From NCBI GenBank assembly GCA_964399535.1, contig CAYNRE010000033.1:1-9736 (forward strand): DNA of 9,736 nucleotides, written 5' to 3'. The stretch is from CAYNRE01 sp964399535. GTDB lineage: Bacteria > Planctomycetota > Planctomycetia > Pirellulales > CAYNRE01. The notes below the pieces were generated by a model. It had not been told where the DNA came from, searched no databases, and saw only the letters and a list, made by a program, of their open reading frames with translations. Both the position numbers and the translations under genes were made by a program. Position 1 is the stretch's first letter. Every line of letters begins with the position of its first letter. Shown here piece after piece: positions 1 to 5,235 of the stretch.

Positions 1-20
1 CGACGGGAGTGCTCGGCGCG

Positions 21-125
21 ATGAAGTTCTGCGTGACGGTCGAACTGGATGACGAGAAGGCGCAAGCCGAGCTCGTGAAGCTGTTGGAAGCGAAAGGATA
101 TCAATGCAAACTTACGATGTCGTAG
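21..125 (+). CDS. small hypothetical protein (34 aa), possibly the end of a longer gene
   Basis: The reading frame from ATG at 21 gives MKFCVTVELDDEKAQAELVK and a 14-residue tail, ending at TAG 123-125. The pattern is a short strand (FCVTVEL) followed by an amphipathic helix (EKAQAELVKLLEAKGY). The frame is open back to base 3, so this may be the C-terminal end of a protein that starts outside the window. A weak GGAG at 6-9 lies 11 nt before the ATG. The next gene starts inside this one (ATG 104), a coupled arrangement typical of phage early regions. I do not recognise a family. The existence of a coding frame is moderately supported; the start is uncertain. Confidence 0.45.
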   Translation: MKFCVTVELDDEKAQAELVKLLEAKGYQCKLTMS

Positions 126-223
126 TGGAATGCGAGCCGAGTACGAGCATTCATGTGCGGCATGTTCGACGTGCCGCCGAGCGGAAAGTGTCGGCTTCAA
201 TGGTCGGTGGATCTGCTGAGTGA
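104..223 (+). CDS. 39-aa hypothetical protein
   Basis: ATG at 104 is preceded by AAAGGA (93-98) at a 5-nt spacing, a good ribosome binding site. The product begins MQTYDVVVECEPSTSIHVRH, continues with a basic segment (VRRAAERK) and ends at TGA 221-223. It overlaps the preceding frame by 22 nt, which suggests translational coupling. The strand-turn-helix character (YDVVVEC, then IHVRHVRRAAERK) and codon choice look like a genuine small protein rather than a chance frame. It is too short for usual gene callers. The stop lies 7 nt before the dyad element at 231, so that element could also end this transcript. Function unknown. Confidence 0.55.
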   Translation: MQTYDVVVECEPSTSIHVRHVRRAAERKVSASMVGGSAE

Positions 224-230
224 AGCGACC

Positions 231-266
231 GAATCCTGCACGAATCATGCAGGATCCGCGAAATCG
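231..266. repeat. dyad-symmetric control element, copy 1
   Basis: Eight-base arms ATCCTGCA (233-240) and TGCAGGAT (248-255) flank a 7-nt spacer and are followed by CCGCGAAATCG. By my hand count 31 of 36 bases match the second copy at 3290-3325. One pair of differences is compensatory (C-G in copy 2, T-A here), so the symmetry itself appears maintained. It sits 22 nt upstream of the promoter at 288-316. It may be a binding site for a dimeric regulator or a terminator for the preceding small genes; there is no T-run, which favours the former. Confidence 0.7.
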
Positions 267-287
267 ACCGACGACGATCGAATTCTT

Positions 288-316
288 CTCGCGTCCGGTT
301 CGGGGCGGGTTATGAT
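288..316 (+). promoter_or_regulatory. promoter P1 for the 440-aa gene
   Basis: The -10 box TATGAT (311-316) is one base from the sigma-70 consensus. A 17-nt spacer separates it from a weak -35-like CTCGCG (288-293). The same positions in the duplicated region downstream read CTTGCG and TACAGT with the same 17-nt spacer, which supports both elements. Transcription would start near 323 and give a leader of about 37 nt with AGGAGATC at 348-355. Confidence 0.65.
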
Positions 317-359
317 CCATTGCGCCACCGAAGTGTGGCCATGCCGAAGGAGATCGAAG

Positions 360-1682
360 ATGACGATCGAAGAACTTGTGGGACGTGCGATACAAATCAA
401 AACTTCCCCGCCGGAGCGGGGAGAGCAGGAGGATGGGAGCTGGCGCATTTACGCGGTGCGCGTGCCGGAGCTGATCGACGCGGTCGACCGCCGCGCGCGC
501 CGCGCGCGCCGCACGGGTGGCGGCGGACTGCGCCTCGTGGTTGAGGCGATCGAACGATACGAGTGGGGGGAGACGTCGCGCGGTGGGATGCGAGTGACGC
601 GGACGACGCTGCACGCGGTGGTGCGGATTGCCGGCGAGGTGCCGCGCCTCGACGGGCATCAATTCGTCGCTCGGATCGAGCACACTGCGGCGGGCAACCT
701 GATCGCGCACGCGCCGGATGCGCGCGAGGTCGAGCTCCCGATCGCGCTGCGCACGGCGGCGCCGACGTGTGATCACTGCCGCGCGAAGCGCGATCGGAAG
801 GACACGTTCGTGCTCCGCCGCGAGGCGGATGGTGCGCTCGTGCGGGTCGGGCGTACCTGTCTGGGCGACTATCTGCGTGGGGCAGATCCAGCGGAGGTGT
901 TGGCGCTATGGCGCTACCTCGGGTCGATGACCGAGCTGTTGGCGGGGGCCGGCTCGGGCGATGAGTTCGCCGGCGGGGCGCGGCAATACATGCCGGTGGC
1001 GACGTACCTGACGGCCGTCGTGAGCAGTGTTCGCCATTGCGGGTGGTTCAGCCGCGCGATGGTCGAGCAGCGCGGTGGAGGGACGACGACGGCGGCGCAC
1101 GCGGATTGGCTCTGCGGGCAGGAGCCGCAGAATCCCGAGTCCGCGCGCGAATGGCGCGCGATGCAGCCGACTGCGGAGGACGCGGAGGAAGCCCGAGCGG
1201 TGATCGCATGGGTCGCCGCCACGATCGGCGAAAAGCCGCTCGAAGCACGCACGGAGTACGAGCACAATCTCGTCATCGCGCTCCAGCTCGGCATCGTGAC
1301 GCGTCGGACGTACGGGATCGTCGCATCTGCCGTTGCCGCCAAGCGACGGCACGACGGCGAGGTCGCGCAGCGCAATGCCCCTGCAGCGGGCAGCGAGCAT
1401 GTCGGCGAGGTCGGCAAGCGCCAGACCTTCCGCCTCATCGTCATGGCGGTGGCCCATTTCGATGGGCAATACGGGACCACGACGCTGCTCACCATGCGCG
1501 ATGGTGATGGCAACAAACTCAAGTGGTTTGCGAGCGGCACAAAGAACCCGACGATTGGCGAGGCGGTCGTGATCACCGCGGCCGTCAAAGCGCATGGTGA
1601 GTATCGCGGCGTGAAGGAGACGATCATCACCCGCGGTGTTTTCGTCCCCACTGCGGTGGTGGCGATGGGCGAAGGAACATGA
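360..1682 (+). CDS. 440-aa mobile-element protein with a CxxC...C cluster and an OB-like C-terminal domain
   Basis: I chose ATG 360 because AGGAG (348-352) lies 7 nt upstream and promoter P1 lies just before it; an in-frame ATG at 153 lies upstream of the promoter. Residues 35-51 are basic (DRRARRARR). Residues 125-172 hold C137-x2-C140 and, after a basic stretch, VGRTCLGDYL with C167, a probable metal site with the fourth ligand unclear (D138 or H139 are candidates). Residues 351-428 (RQTFRLIVMAVAHFDGQYG, then KLKWFASGT and VVITAAVKAHGEY) alternate strands like an OB-fold nucleic-acid-binding domain. I have a general impression of long cysteine-cluster proteins of this kind in phages and plasmids, but cannot name a family. 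Inferred role: nucleic-acid binding; no catalytic motif is visible. A strong hairpin begins at its stop codon. Confidence 0.85.
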   Translation: MTIEELVGRAIQIKTSPPERGEQEDGSWRIYAVRVPELIDAVDRRARRARRTGGGGLRLVVEAIERYEWGETSRGGMRVTRTTLHAVVRIAGEVPRLDGHQFVARIEHTAAGNLIAHAPDAREVELPIALRTAAPTCDHCRAKRDRKDTFVLRREADGALVRVGRTCLGDYLRGADPAEVLALWRYLGSMTELLAGAGSGDEFAGGARQYMPVATYLTAVVSSVRHCGWFSRAMVEQRGGGTTTAAHADWLCGQEPQNPESAREWRAMQPTAEDAEEARAVIAWVAATIGEKPLEARTEYEHNLVIALQLGIVTRRTYGIVASAVAAKRRHDGEVAQRNAPAAGSEHVGEVGKRQTFRLIVMAVAHFDGQYGTTTLLTMRDGDGNKLKWFASGTKNPTIGEAVVITAAVKAHGEYRGVKETIITRGVFVPTAVVAMGEGT

Positions 1683-1742
1683 ACCGAAACGCAGCAGCAG
1701 GGGCGCAGATGCGATAGGCGCCCCGCTGCCGCGTTTCGGTTC
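1681..1742 (+). terminator. long hairpin starting at the stop codon of the 440-aa gene
   Basis: The arms are GAACCGAAACGC (1681-1692) and GCGTTTCGGTTC (1731-1742), continued by GCAGC/GCTGC (1694-1698/1725-1729) and GGGGCGC/GCGCCCC (1700-1706/1718-1724). That is 24 pairs with one A-C mismatch, one bulged A and an 11-nt loop. There is no T-run after it, so it may end transcription by a non-canonical route or protect the 3' end. Its right arm is shared with two competing pairings further down. Confidence 0.6.
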
Positions 1743-1848
1743 GCCCGCGCCCCTCGCCCCATGAGACCCCCCGAAGACGCGGCAGCGGGGCAACGACGCG
1801 CCGCAACGGGCGATCGTTAGGCGCGGGGCGCGGGGCGCGGGCGAACCG
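1720..1848. repeat. nested, mutually exclusive inverted repeats
   Basis: Two further stems reuse bases of the preceding hairpin. Bases 1720-1739 pair with 1771-1791, with one extra base. Bases 1737-1760 pair with 1825-1848, 23 of 24 by hand count. The last stem ends exactly where the 18-bp palindrome at 1849 begins. Forming one stem breaks another, as in attenuators, though DNA-level roles such as a recombination or resolution site are also possible. This intergenic stretch shows no gene. Confidence 0.6.
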
Positions 1849-1866
1849 TGCCACATCGATGTGGCA
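1849..1866. promoter_or_regulatory. perfect 18-bp palindrome overlapping a start codon
   Basis: TGCCACATCGATGTGGCA is a perfect palindrome whose last base is the A of the ATG at 1866. This position suits an operator or translational control site for the downstream gene. In RNA it could fold only as a tight hairpin that would hide the start. No separate Shine-Dalgarno sequence is visible ahead of this ATG. Confidence 0.5.
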
Positions 1867-3107
1867 TGGGAATCCTCTATCCAGCCGAGCCGGTCGCGCG
1901 CATCGACATCCAGTCGAGGGGCGCGGAGCCGCGCGTGCTGTTGCAGATCGGGCGCTGGGCGGGCCTGCGCTACACGTCGACGTTCAGCACCGAGTCGTCG
2001 TTCGGGGTCGAGGGCGGGCCGCCGGTGAAGGCGCCCACGCTCATCGCCGCGCTGCGGACGGAGGTGCTCCGCGGGACGGCCGATCCGGTCGTCCGCGAGA
2101 CGGACGCGGGCACGCTGCGGCTCGTCCAGGAGCGCTCGACGATCGGTGAATTCGGGATCGATCCGCAAGGCCTACCACCAGCGGTCGCCGAGGCGGCGAA
2201 CCGCAACCTCTCACTGATCGCCGGCAGCGCCACGCTGCAGCTCGTCGAGGAGGACGGCGAGGTCGTCGAGATGCGCACCGAGCTGCTCGGCGGGTTCGAG
2301 CCCCCGCGCGAGGTCGCGGACGCCCCCCGACGAGTCGCCCGGCGCAAATCACCGCATGGCCCAGCACCGCATGGCCCAGCACCGCAACTCCCCCGCGCGC
2401 GCGCGCGAGATCCGACACGCGTACCGCGCGCCCCACCACCAGCGGCGAAAATGCGGCCTACGCAAGCCACGCCGCGCGTCGTCGCGCGCGCGAGCGGAGC
2501 GCCGGGGGGCGGCAGCTGCGGCAGCGGGAACACCCGCCCGACCACGCCGACTGGGGGCACCCACTCCGCGGCCGGCTCGGGGAGCTCGTACGGCTCGCGC
2601 GCCAGTTCGAGCAGGCCCGACACCGCGGCGCGCGCCACGCGCCCGGGTCGTCGATCGTGCCGTTGCAGTCGTCGTCGAGGCCGTTGCACACCTCGGTGCC
2701 GGCCTGCACGTTCTGGTTGCAGACCAGCGCGCCCGCGACGCAGGCGGTCGTCCCCGCGGAGCAGACCCCATCGTACCCCGTATTGCAGGACTGGTTGCCG
2801 CCGGGGTTGCCCTCGTCCGTCTGGCCGTCGCAGTCGTCGTCGAGGTCGTTGCACTGCTCGGCGCCCGGAGCGATCTGGGGGACACAGGTCAACGTGCCGA
2901 AGATGCACGCTGTCTCGCCGGCCCCGCACACGCCGAGGGCGCCCCCCGCCGCTCGCGGCCCCGGGCGACCCGCCGCCTGCCGTACCCGAGGAGCCGCTGG
3001 CGCCACCCGTGCCCGCCGACGCGTCGCCCGCGCTGCCGCCCGCAGACGCGTCCGCTCCCGCGCTGCCGTCGCCCCCGTCGCGTCCTGCGCGCCCCGTCGC
3101 CCCCTGA
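1866..3107 (+). CDS. hypothetical protein, genuine-looking N-terminal part followed by a scrambled tail
   Basis: From ATG 1866 the first 155 or so residues read as an ordinary protein: MGILYPAEPVARIDIQSRGA, then a region with TSTFSTESSFGVEGG, and acidic LVEEDGEVVEMRTELLGGFE near residues 130-150. After roughly residue 155 (about base 2330) the frame turns into repeats (HGPAPHGPAP) and Arg/Pro/Ser-rich low-complexity sequence. It runs antisense through a MopE-like coding fragment and stops at 3107. I read the frame beyond about 2330 as accidental, so the native gene was probably truncated or frameshifted there. GTG 1848 is an alternative start in the same frame, but it would put the palindrome inside the gene. 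I do not recognise the family. Confidence 0.45.
   Translation: MGILYPAEPVARIDIQSRGAEPRVLLQIGRWAGLRYTSTFSTESSFGVEGGPPVKAPTLIAALRTEVLRGTADPVVRETDAGTLRLVQERSTIGEFGIDPQGLPPAVAEAANRNLSLIAGSATLQLVEEDGEVVEMRTELLGGFEPPREVADAPRRVARRKSPHGPAPHGPAPQLPRARARDPTRVPRAPPPAAKMRPTQATPRVVARASGAPGGGSCGSGNTRPTTPTGGTHSAAGSGSSYGSRASSSRPDTAARATRPGRRSCRCSRRRGRCTPRCRPARSGCRPARPRRRRSSPRSRPHRTPYCRTGCRRGCPRPSGRRSRRRGRCTARRPERSGGHRSTCRRCTLSRRPRTRRGRPPPLAAPGDPPPAVPEEPLAPPVPADASPALPPADASAPALPSPPSRPARPVAP
2351..2386 (+). repeat. 15-bp direct tandem repeat
   Basis: The unit ACCGCATGGCCCAGC occurs at 2351-2365 and again at 2366-2380 and is followed by a partial third copy (ACCGCA, 2381-2386). It lies where the upstream gene stops looking like protein, so slippage here may mark the site of gene decay. 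Confidence 0.8.
2356..2640 (+). pseudogene. frameshifted remnant of a plus-strand gene
   Basis: Two adjacent frames carry coding-like sequence. From ATG 2356 the frame reads MAQHRMAQHRNSPARAREIR and on to about 2440. The frame containing GAA 2447 then reads ENAAYASHAARRRARERSAG, followed by LGELVRLARQFEQARHRGAR to about 2637. Joined, they would make a basic helical protein of roughly 90 residues interrupted by a frameshift near 2440. The second part ends abruptly where the opposite-strand MopE-like fragment begins, so 2637-2645 looks like a junction. The evidence is only the residue patterns and high third-position GC, and neither frame matches a family I can name. It may instead be the degraded tail of the gene starting at 1866. 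Confidence 0.3.
2665..2854 (-). repeat. repeated MopE-type motif DNA
   Basis: The 25-base blocks at 2665-2689 and 2830-2854 differ at one base. Each encodes the C-N-x-LDDDC core on the minus strand. This is internal duplication of the kind expected in this protein family. Confidence 0.75.
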
Positions 3108-3190
3108 CGCCCCCCGTCGCCCCCTGACGCCCCCCGTCGCGTCCTGCGCGCCCCGTCGCCCCCGTCGCCCCCTGACGCCCCCTGACGCGG
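3076..3190. repeat. C-rich irregular tandem repeat
   Basis: A 29-base unit beginning CGTCGCGTCCTGCGCGCCCC occurs at 3076-3104 and again at 3135-3163, 59 nt apart. Copies of CGTCGCCCCCTGACGCCCC fill the spaces between and after. On the minus strand it encodes Gly-rich collagen-like repeats joined to the MopE-type fragment. Such arrays change length easily. Confidence 0.75.
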
Positions 3191-3285
3191 GCCCCCCTCT
3201 CCAGGGGGGAGACGGGGGGCCCCGCGGGGCGAGGGAGGCCCCCGCCCCCCGCGCATAAAATTTTCGATTCGCGCGCCCCCGCCCC
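3191..3285. other. non-coding G/C-run segment with one AT island
   Basis: The segment holds C-runs facing G-runs (around 3191-3240) that could form a strong hairpin, including TCTCC/GGAGA around a 5-nt loop. A short AT island follows (ATAAAATTTT near 3255-3265), unusual for this DNA. I see no gene. The island might be a minus-strand promoter remnant of the MopE-type gene, but no -35 partner is clear. Confidence 0.4.
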
Positions 3286-3325
3286 TCGCGAATCCCGCAT
3301 GATTCATGCGGGATTCGCGAAATCG
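3286..3325. repeat. dyad-symmetric control element, copy 2
   Basis: Perfect 16-bp arms, TCGCGAATCCCGCATG (3286-3301) and CATGCGGGATTCGCGA (3305-3320), flank a 3-nt centre and are followed by AATCG. It is the more symmetrical counterpart of the element at 231-266 and stands at the same distance from its promoter. It is a probable operator for a dimeric regulator. Confidence 0.75.
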
Positions 3326-3346
3326 TACGTCGACCTACGTTTTTTT

Positions 3347-3375
3347 CTTGCGCCCGGTTAGTGGGGGGTTACAGT
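3347..3375 (+). promoter_or_regulatory. promoter P2 for the alanine-rich protein gene
   Basis: CTTGCG (3347-3352; TTGCGC at 3348 is an alternative -35) and TACAGT (3370-3375) are separated by 17 nt. They align without gaps with P1 at 288-316. A T-run (3341-3346) lies just upstream and may act as an UP-like element. The leader of about 35 nt ends in AGGAGATC (3405-3412), the same octamer that precedes the genes at 360 and 3648. Confidence 0.65.
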
Positions 3376-3415
3376 GCATTTGTCGCTGAAACGCGGCCAC
3401 GAACAGGAGATCACC

Positions 3416-3625
3416 ATGCAAAAGCCGACCAACCCTCTCGCCGTCGCCTGCGCCGCGTTTTCGGCGGCCAATGCGACCTACGAGGCCGCCGCCCTCGCCG
3501 CCTACGACGCCCGCCGCGTCGCCGTTGCCGCCGTCGCCGATGCTGCTGCTGCTGCCGCCGATGTCGCCTACGCCGTCGCCTACGACGCCGCCGTCGCCTA
3601 CGACGCCGCCCTCGCCGCCCGTTGA
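3416..3625 (+). CDS. 69-aa alanine-rich repeat protein
   Basis: ATG 3416 has AGGAGA (3405-3410) 5 nt upstream and promoter P2 before it. The product starts MQKPTNPLAVACAAFSAANA and is more than half alanine, with tyrosines and aspartates in an AYDAA pattern at residues 29-31, 52-57 and 60-66. Such composition predicts one or two long helices. Two exact copies of an 18-bp unit (3575-3592 and 3593-3610) encode the last repeats, and a GCT run at about 3541-3553 encodes an alanine tract. I have a general impression of similar Ala/Tyr/Asp-rich short proteins in phages, but no function is known to me. It is the first gene after a strong promoter, 22 nt ahead of the next gene's start, so it is probably well expressed. 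Confidence 0.75.
   Translation: MQKPTNPLAVACAAFSAANATYEAAALAAYDARRVAVAAVADAAAAAADVAYAVAYDAAVAYDAALAAR
3575..3610 (+). repeat. two exact 18-bp tandem units in the Ala-rich gene
   Basis: GTCGCCTACGACGCCGCC is repeated exactly at 3575-3592 and 3593-3610, with a degenerate 12-bp version just before (3563-3574). Each unit encodes VAYDAA, so the protein probably varies in length between relatives. Confidence 0.85.
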
Positions 3626-3647
3626 TCCGCAAAAGGAGATCCCACAA

Positions 3648-4172
3648 ATGACTGACCACATCGCCCCGCCCCCCGCCGATCGCTTCGTTGTGTCGCCCGC
3701 ATGGGGCGGGCAAATCATCACGGAGGCATTCGCCTCCGCCGACGGCCGCCTCTGGCGGCGGCGGAGCGACCGCTCCGACCCCGACGCCGCCCCACGATTC
3801 GATGTCGTCCGCTGGGACGACATCGACGAGGACCACCCAGCGTCGAGCTGGGAGGTCGGAGACCGCTCCGCCCCGCCCATCCCCGAGAGCGAGTGGACCC
3901 CGTGGTCCCCGTCGCGGCCGGTAGAGCCGCTGCGGAACCTGGACCACCTCGCGGCGTCGTACGCCGCGAGGTGCTACGGCCGCGACGGGGACGAGCTCGG
4001 CTCGTGCGCCGTCCGCGTTTACCGCGACTCGACGAGCCACTACTGGGCCGTCGACATCGGGTCGCCCGAAACCCCCGGCGGCGAAATCTGGGAGGAGACC
4101 GGCCCCTATCTCTCCGCCTCGGAGGCCGCCGACGCGGCGCATGACCGCGCCGACGCCCTCGACGAGGAGTGA
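3648..4172 (+). CDS. 174-aa acidic hypothetical protein
   Basis: ATG 3648 is preceded by AAGGAGATC (3633-3641) at suitable spacing and lies 22 nt after the previous stop, so the two genes are cotranscribed from P2. The product starts MTDHIAPPPADRFVVSPAWG and is acidic and tryptophan-rich around residues 70-90 (PESEWTPWSPSRP). Its second half alternates strand-like and helical segments (SCAVRVYRDSTSHYWAVDIG near 117-136, then SASEAADAAHDRADALDEE at the end). No catalytic motif or membrane segment is visible. An earlier in-frame ATG at 3471 would overlap the whole alanine-rich gene and has no ribosome site. I do not recognise a family; small acidic proteins of mobile elements are sometimes DNA mimics or inhibitors, but nothing here shows that. 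Confidence 0.75.
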   Translation: MTDHIAPPPADRFVVSPAWGGQIITEAFASADGRLWRRRSDRSDPDAAPRFDVVRWDDIDEDHPASSWEVGDRSAPPIPESEWTPWSPSRPVEPLRNLDHLAASYAARCYGRDGDELGSCAVRVYRDSTSHYWAVDIGSPETPGGEIWEETGPYLSASEAADAAHDRADALDEE

Positions 4173-4183
4173 CCCACCCCCCG

Positions 4184-4225
4184 CCGCGCCATGGTGCTTG
4201 CCCGAGTTCGACTCCCGGGGCGCGG
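4184..4225. terminator. hairpin after the acidic protein gene
   Basis: CCGCGCC (4184-4190) pairs with GGCGCGG (4219-4225), with an inner CCCG/CGGG stem around 4201-4219. It starts 12 nt after the stop at 4172 and has no T-run, so its role as terminator is likely but not certain. A second G/C hairpin-like block (4229-4248) follows at once. Confidence 0.45.
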
Positions 4226-4263
4226 CCTACCCCGGGGGCTATCCCCGGAGAAAGCGAGAGAGC

Positions 4264-4731
4264 ATGACCGACGAACTGGAATACCTCCCCACCCTACGCG
4301 CCACGATCCGGGCGGAGCTGGACGCCGCCGCAGAGTCGATGCTCGCCGTCGCGGCGACCGACGATCGGATCCTCGCCGAGCGGGTCGCTCGACTCGCGGC
4401 CGCCTGGCGCGACGTCACGAGCGATCTCGCGGGCGCGACCTCCCCCCCCAAGGCCTGGCTCCGCGAGGCGATCGAGGCCGTCGAGCGGTCGCTCGACGCT
4501 GCCGCCGAGATCGTCGACCCGGCCGCGAGAGCGCTCCTCCTCCGATCGTCGCCTCTCCTGGCGATCTCGACCCCGCCCGAGCCGGCGGAGGTCCGCCGGC
4601 TCGAGGACACCGCGCGGGGGATCGTCGCCGGAGCGCTCGCCGCCGGCTCTCTCGCCCCATACCCCCCCAGGGTCGTGACCGTGGTCGTGCCGGGGGCGGA
4701 GCGCAACCCCGTGCGGGTGGCGGTGCCGTGA
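4264..4731 (+). CDS. 155-aa helical hypothetical protein
   Basis: ATG 4264 begins MTDELEYLPTLRATIRAELD. GGAG (4247-4250) is rather far upstream and a purine-rich GAGAGAG lies nearer. Residues 1-95 are a run of amphipathic helices rich in Ala, Glu and Arg (AERVARLAAAWRDV, then EAIEAVERSLDAAAEIV), which predicts a helical bundle or coiled coil. Residues 100-155 contain Pro-rich breaks and end with strand-like RVVTVVVPGAERNPVRVAVP. No known motif is visible. The last four bases overlap the GTG start of the next gene, so the genes at 4264, 4728, 4918 and 5219 form a coupled operon. Codon third positions are strongly G/C, like the rest of the module. Confidence 0.75.
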   Translation: MTDELEYLPTLRATIRAELDAAAESMLAVAATDDRILAERVARLAAAWRDVTSDLAGATSPPKAWLREAIEAVERSLDAAAEIVDPAARALLLRSSPLLAISTPPEPAEVRRLEDTARGIVAGALAAGSLAPYPPRVVTVVVPGAERNPVRVAVP

Positions 4732-4925
4732 CCCCCGATGGTATCGCCGCGCTCGCGGCGTCGCTGCGCGCGTGGATCGACGCCCGGCGTGGCCGGGCGG
4801 GGGGGCTCTCGGGCGAGGAGAGAGAGCGCGAGCTCTACCGGGTCCGCCGCGCGAGCCATGCGCTCGCGGACCTGGTCGCGATCGCTCGAGATCTCGCGAC
4901 CTGGCCGGAGTACCCCCATGGCTAG
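4728..4925 (+). CDS. 65-aa hypothetical protein, translationally coupled
   Basis: The GTG start overlaps the stop of the gene before it (GTGA, 4728-4731), the usual signature of translation re-initiation. The product starts MTPDGIAALAASLRAWIDAR, is basic in the middle (GEERERELYRVRRASHALAD), ends in DLATWPEYPHG, and is predicted helical. A G/C-block motif copy falls on its first codons (4732-4745). Longer in-frame versions starting at 4191 would overlap the whole previous gene and are not credible. Function unknown. Confidence 0.65.
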   Translation: MTPDGIAALAASLRAWIDARRGRAGGLSGEERERELYRVRRASHALADLVAIARDLATWPEYPHG

Positions 4926-5235
4926 GCGGCGCCCCGCCCACTCGGGGCACCCGCCGATCGACGAGCTGGTCCGCCCGATCTCGTCGCTGCCGCCCGAGAT
5001 CCGCGACTGCATGCACGATCTCGTGGCGGCGCGAGACGAGGCGGACCTCGCGTGGGTCGACGCGCGCGAGGCGATCAGCGACGCGATAGGGGGTGGGGCC
5101 ACGGTGCGCGCCCACCTGCTGGAGAGGGCCCGCTGGCACTACTGGCGCGGGCTCCAGACCGCGGTTTCGCTCGTGCTGTCCCCCTGGGGGGCATCGGACG
5201 AAGAAGGAGGAGGAGCCGATGAATACGAAGGATGA
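4918..5235 (+). CDS. 105-aa hypothetical protein
   Basis: ATG 4918 lies 8 nt inside the end of the preceding gene, so translation is probably coupled. The product starts MARRRPAHSGHPPIDELVRP. It continues with LPPEIRDCMHDLVAARDEADLAWVDAREAI, a helical stretch at residues 24-54, then a Trp-rich helix (ERARWHYWRGLQTAVSLVLS, 69-88), and ends in an acidic tail (DEEGGGADEYEG). The Trp/hydrophobic helix might be membrane-associated but is short and charged at its start. The acidic tail is partly forced by the purine-rich ribosome site of the next gene, which starts inside it at 5219. Not recognised. Confidence 0.65.
   Translation: MARRRPAHSGHPPIDELVRPISSLPPEIRDCMHDLVAARDEADLAWVDAREAISDAIGGGATVRAHLLERARWHYWRGLQTAVSLVLSPWGASDEEGGGADEYEG

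Larger units (their letters stand above)
2640..3190 (-). pseudogene. frameshifted fragment of a secreted MopE-type metal-binding-motif protein
   Basis: Reading the minus strand from about 2940 to 2647 gives LGVCGAGETACIFGTLTC, then EQCNDLDDDCDGQTDEG and EVCNGLDDDCNGTIDD. These are two copies of the Asp-rich, Cys-flanked motif of the MopE copper-binding family, which is common in surface and secreted proteins of myxobacteria. A different minus frame upstream (about 3073-2948) encodes a Gly/Ala/Ser linker (SAGADASAGGSAGDASAGTG), and before it come Gly-rich GATGRAGRDG-like repeats. The linker and motif frames are offset, with a G-run near 2945 as a likely slippage point. No signal peptide or credible start is visible, and the C-terminal end breaks off near 2640. 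I conclude a truncated, inactive fragment; sequencing error in the G-run could explain the frameshift but not the missing ends. Confidence 0.7.

Noticed and set aside
153..359. Upstream extension of the 440-aa gene to ATG 153
   Set aside because: It would run through the dyad site and promoter P1, lacks a ribosome site, and overlaps the small gene ending at 223. AGGAG before ATG 360 is much better.
1814..1823. GTTAGGC resembling an integron attC core site
   Set aside because: No matching RYYYAAC partner or integron integrase is present; the bases belong to the nested inverted repeats.
906..2168. Long minus-strand frames opposite the 440-aa gene
   Set aside because: They are Arg/Ala/Pro-rich mirror frames caused by high GC, cross the hairpins at 1681-1848, and have no starts or motifs.
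4191..4230. tRNA-like T-arm (GAGTTCGACTCCC) with matching acceptor-like arms
   Set aside because: The arms are only about 35 nt apart, the T-stem has an A-C mismatch, and no D- or anticodon arm fits. It is a plain hairpin after a gene.
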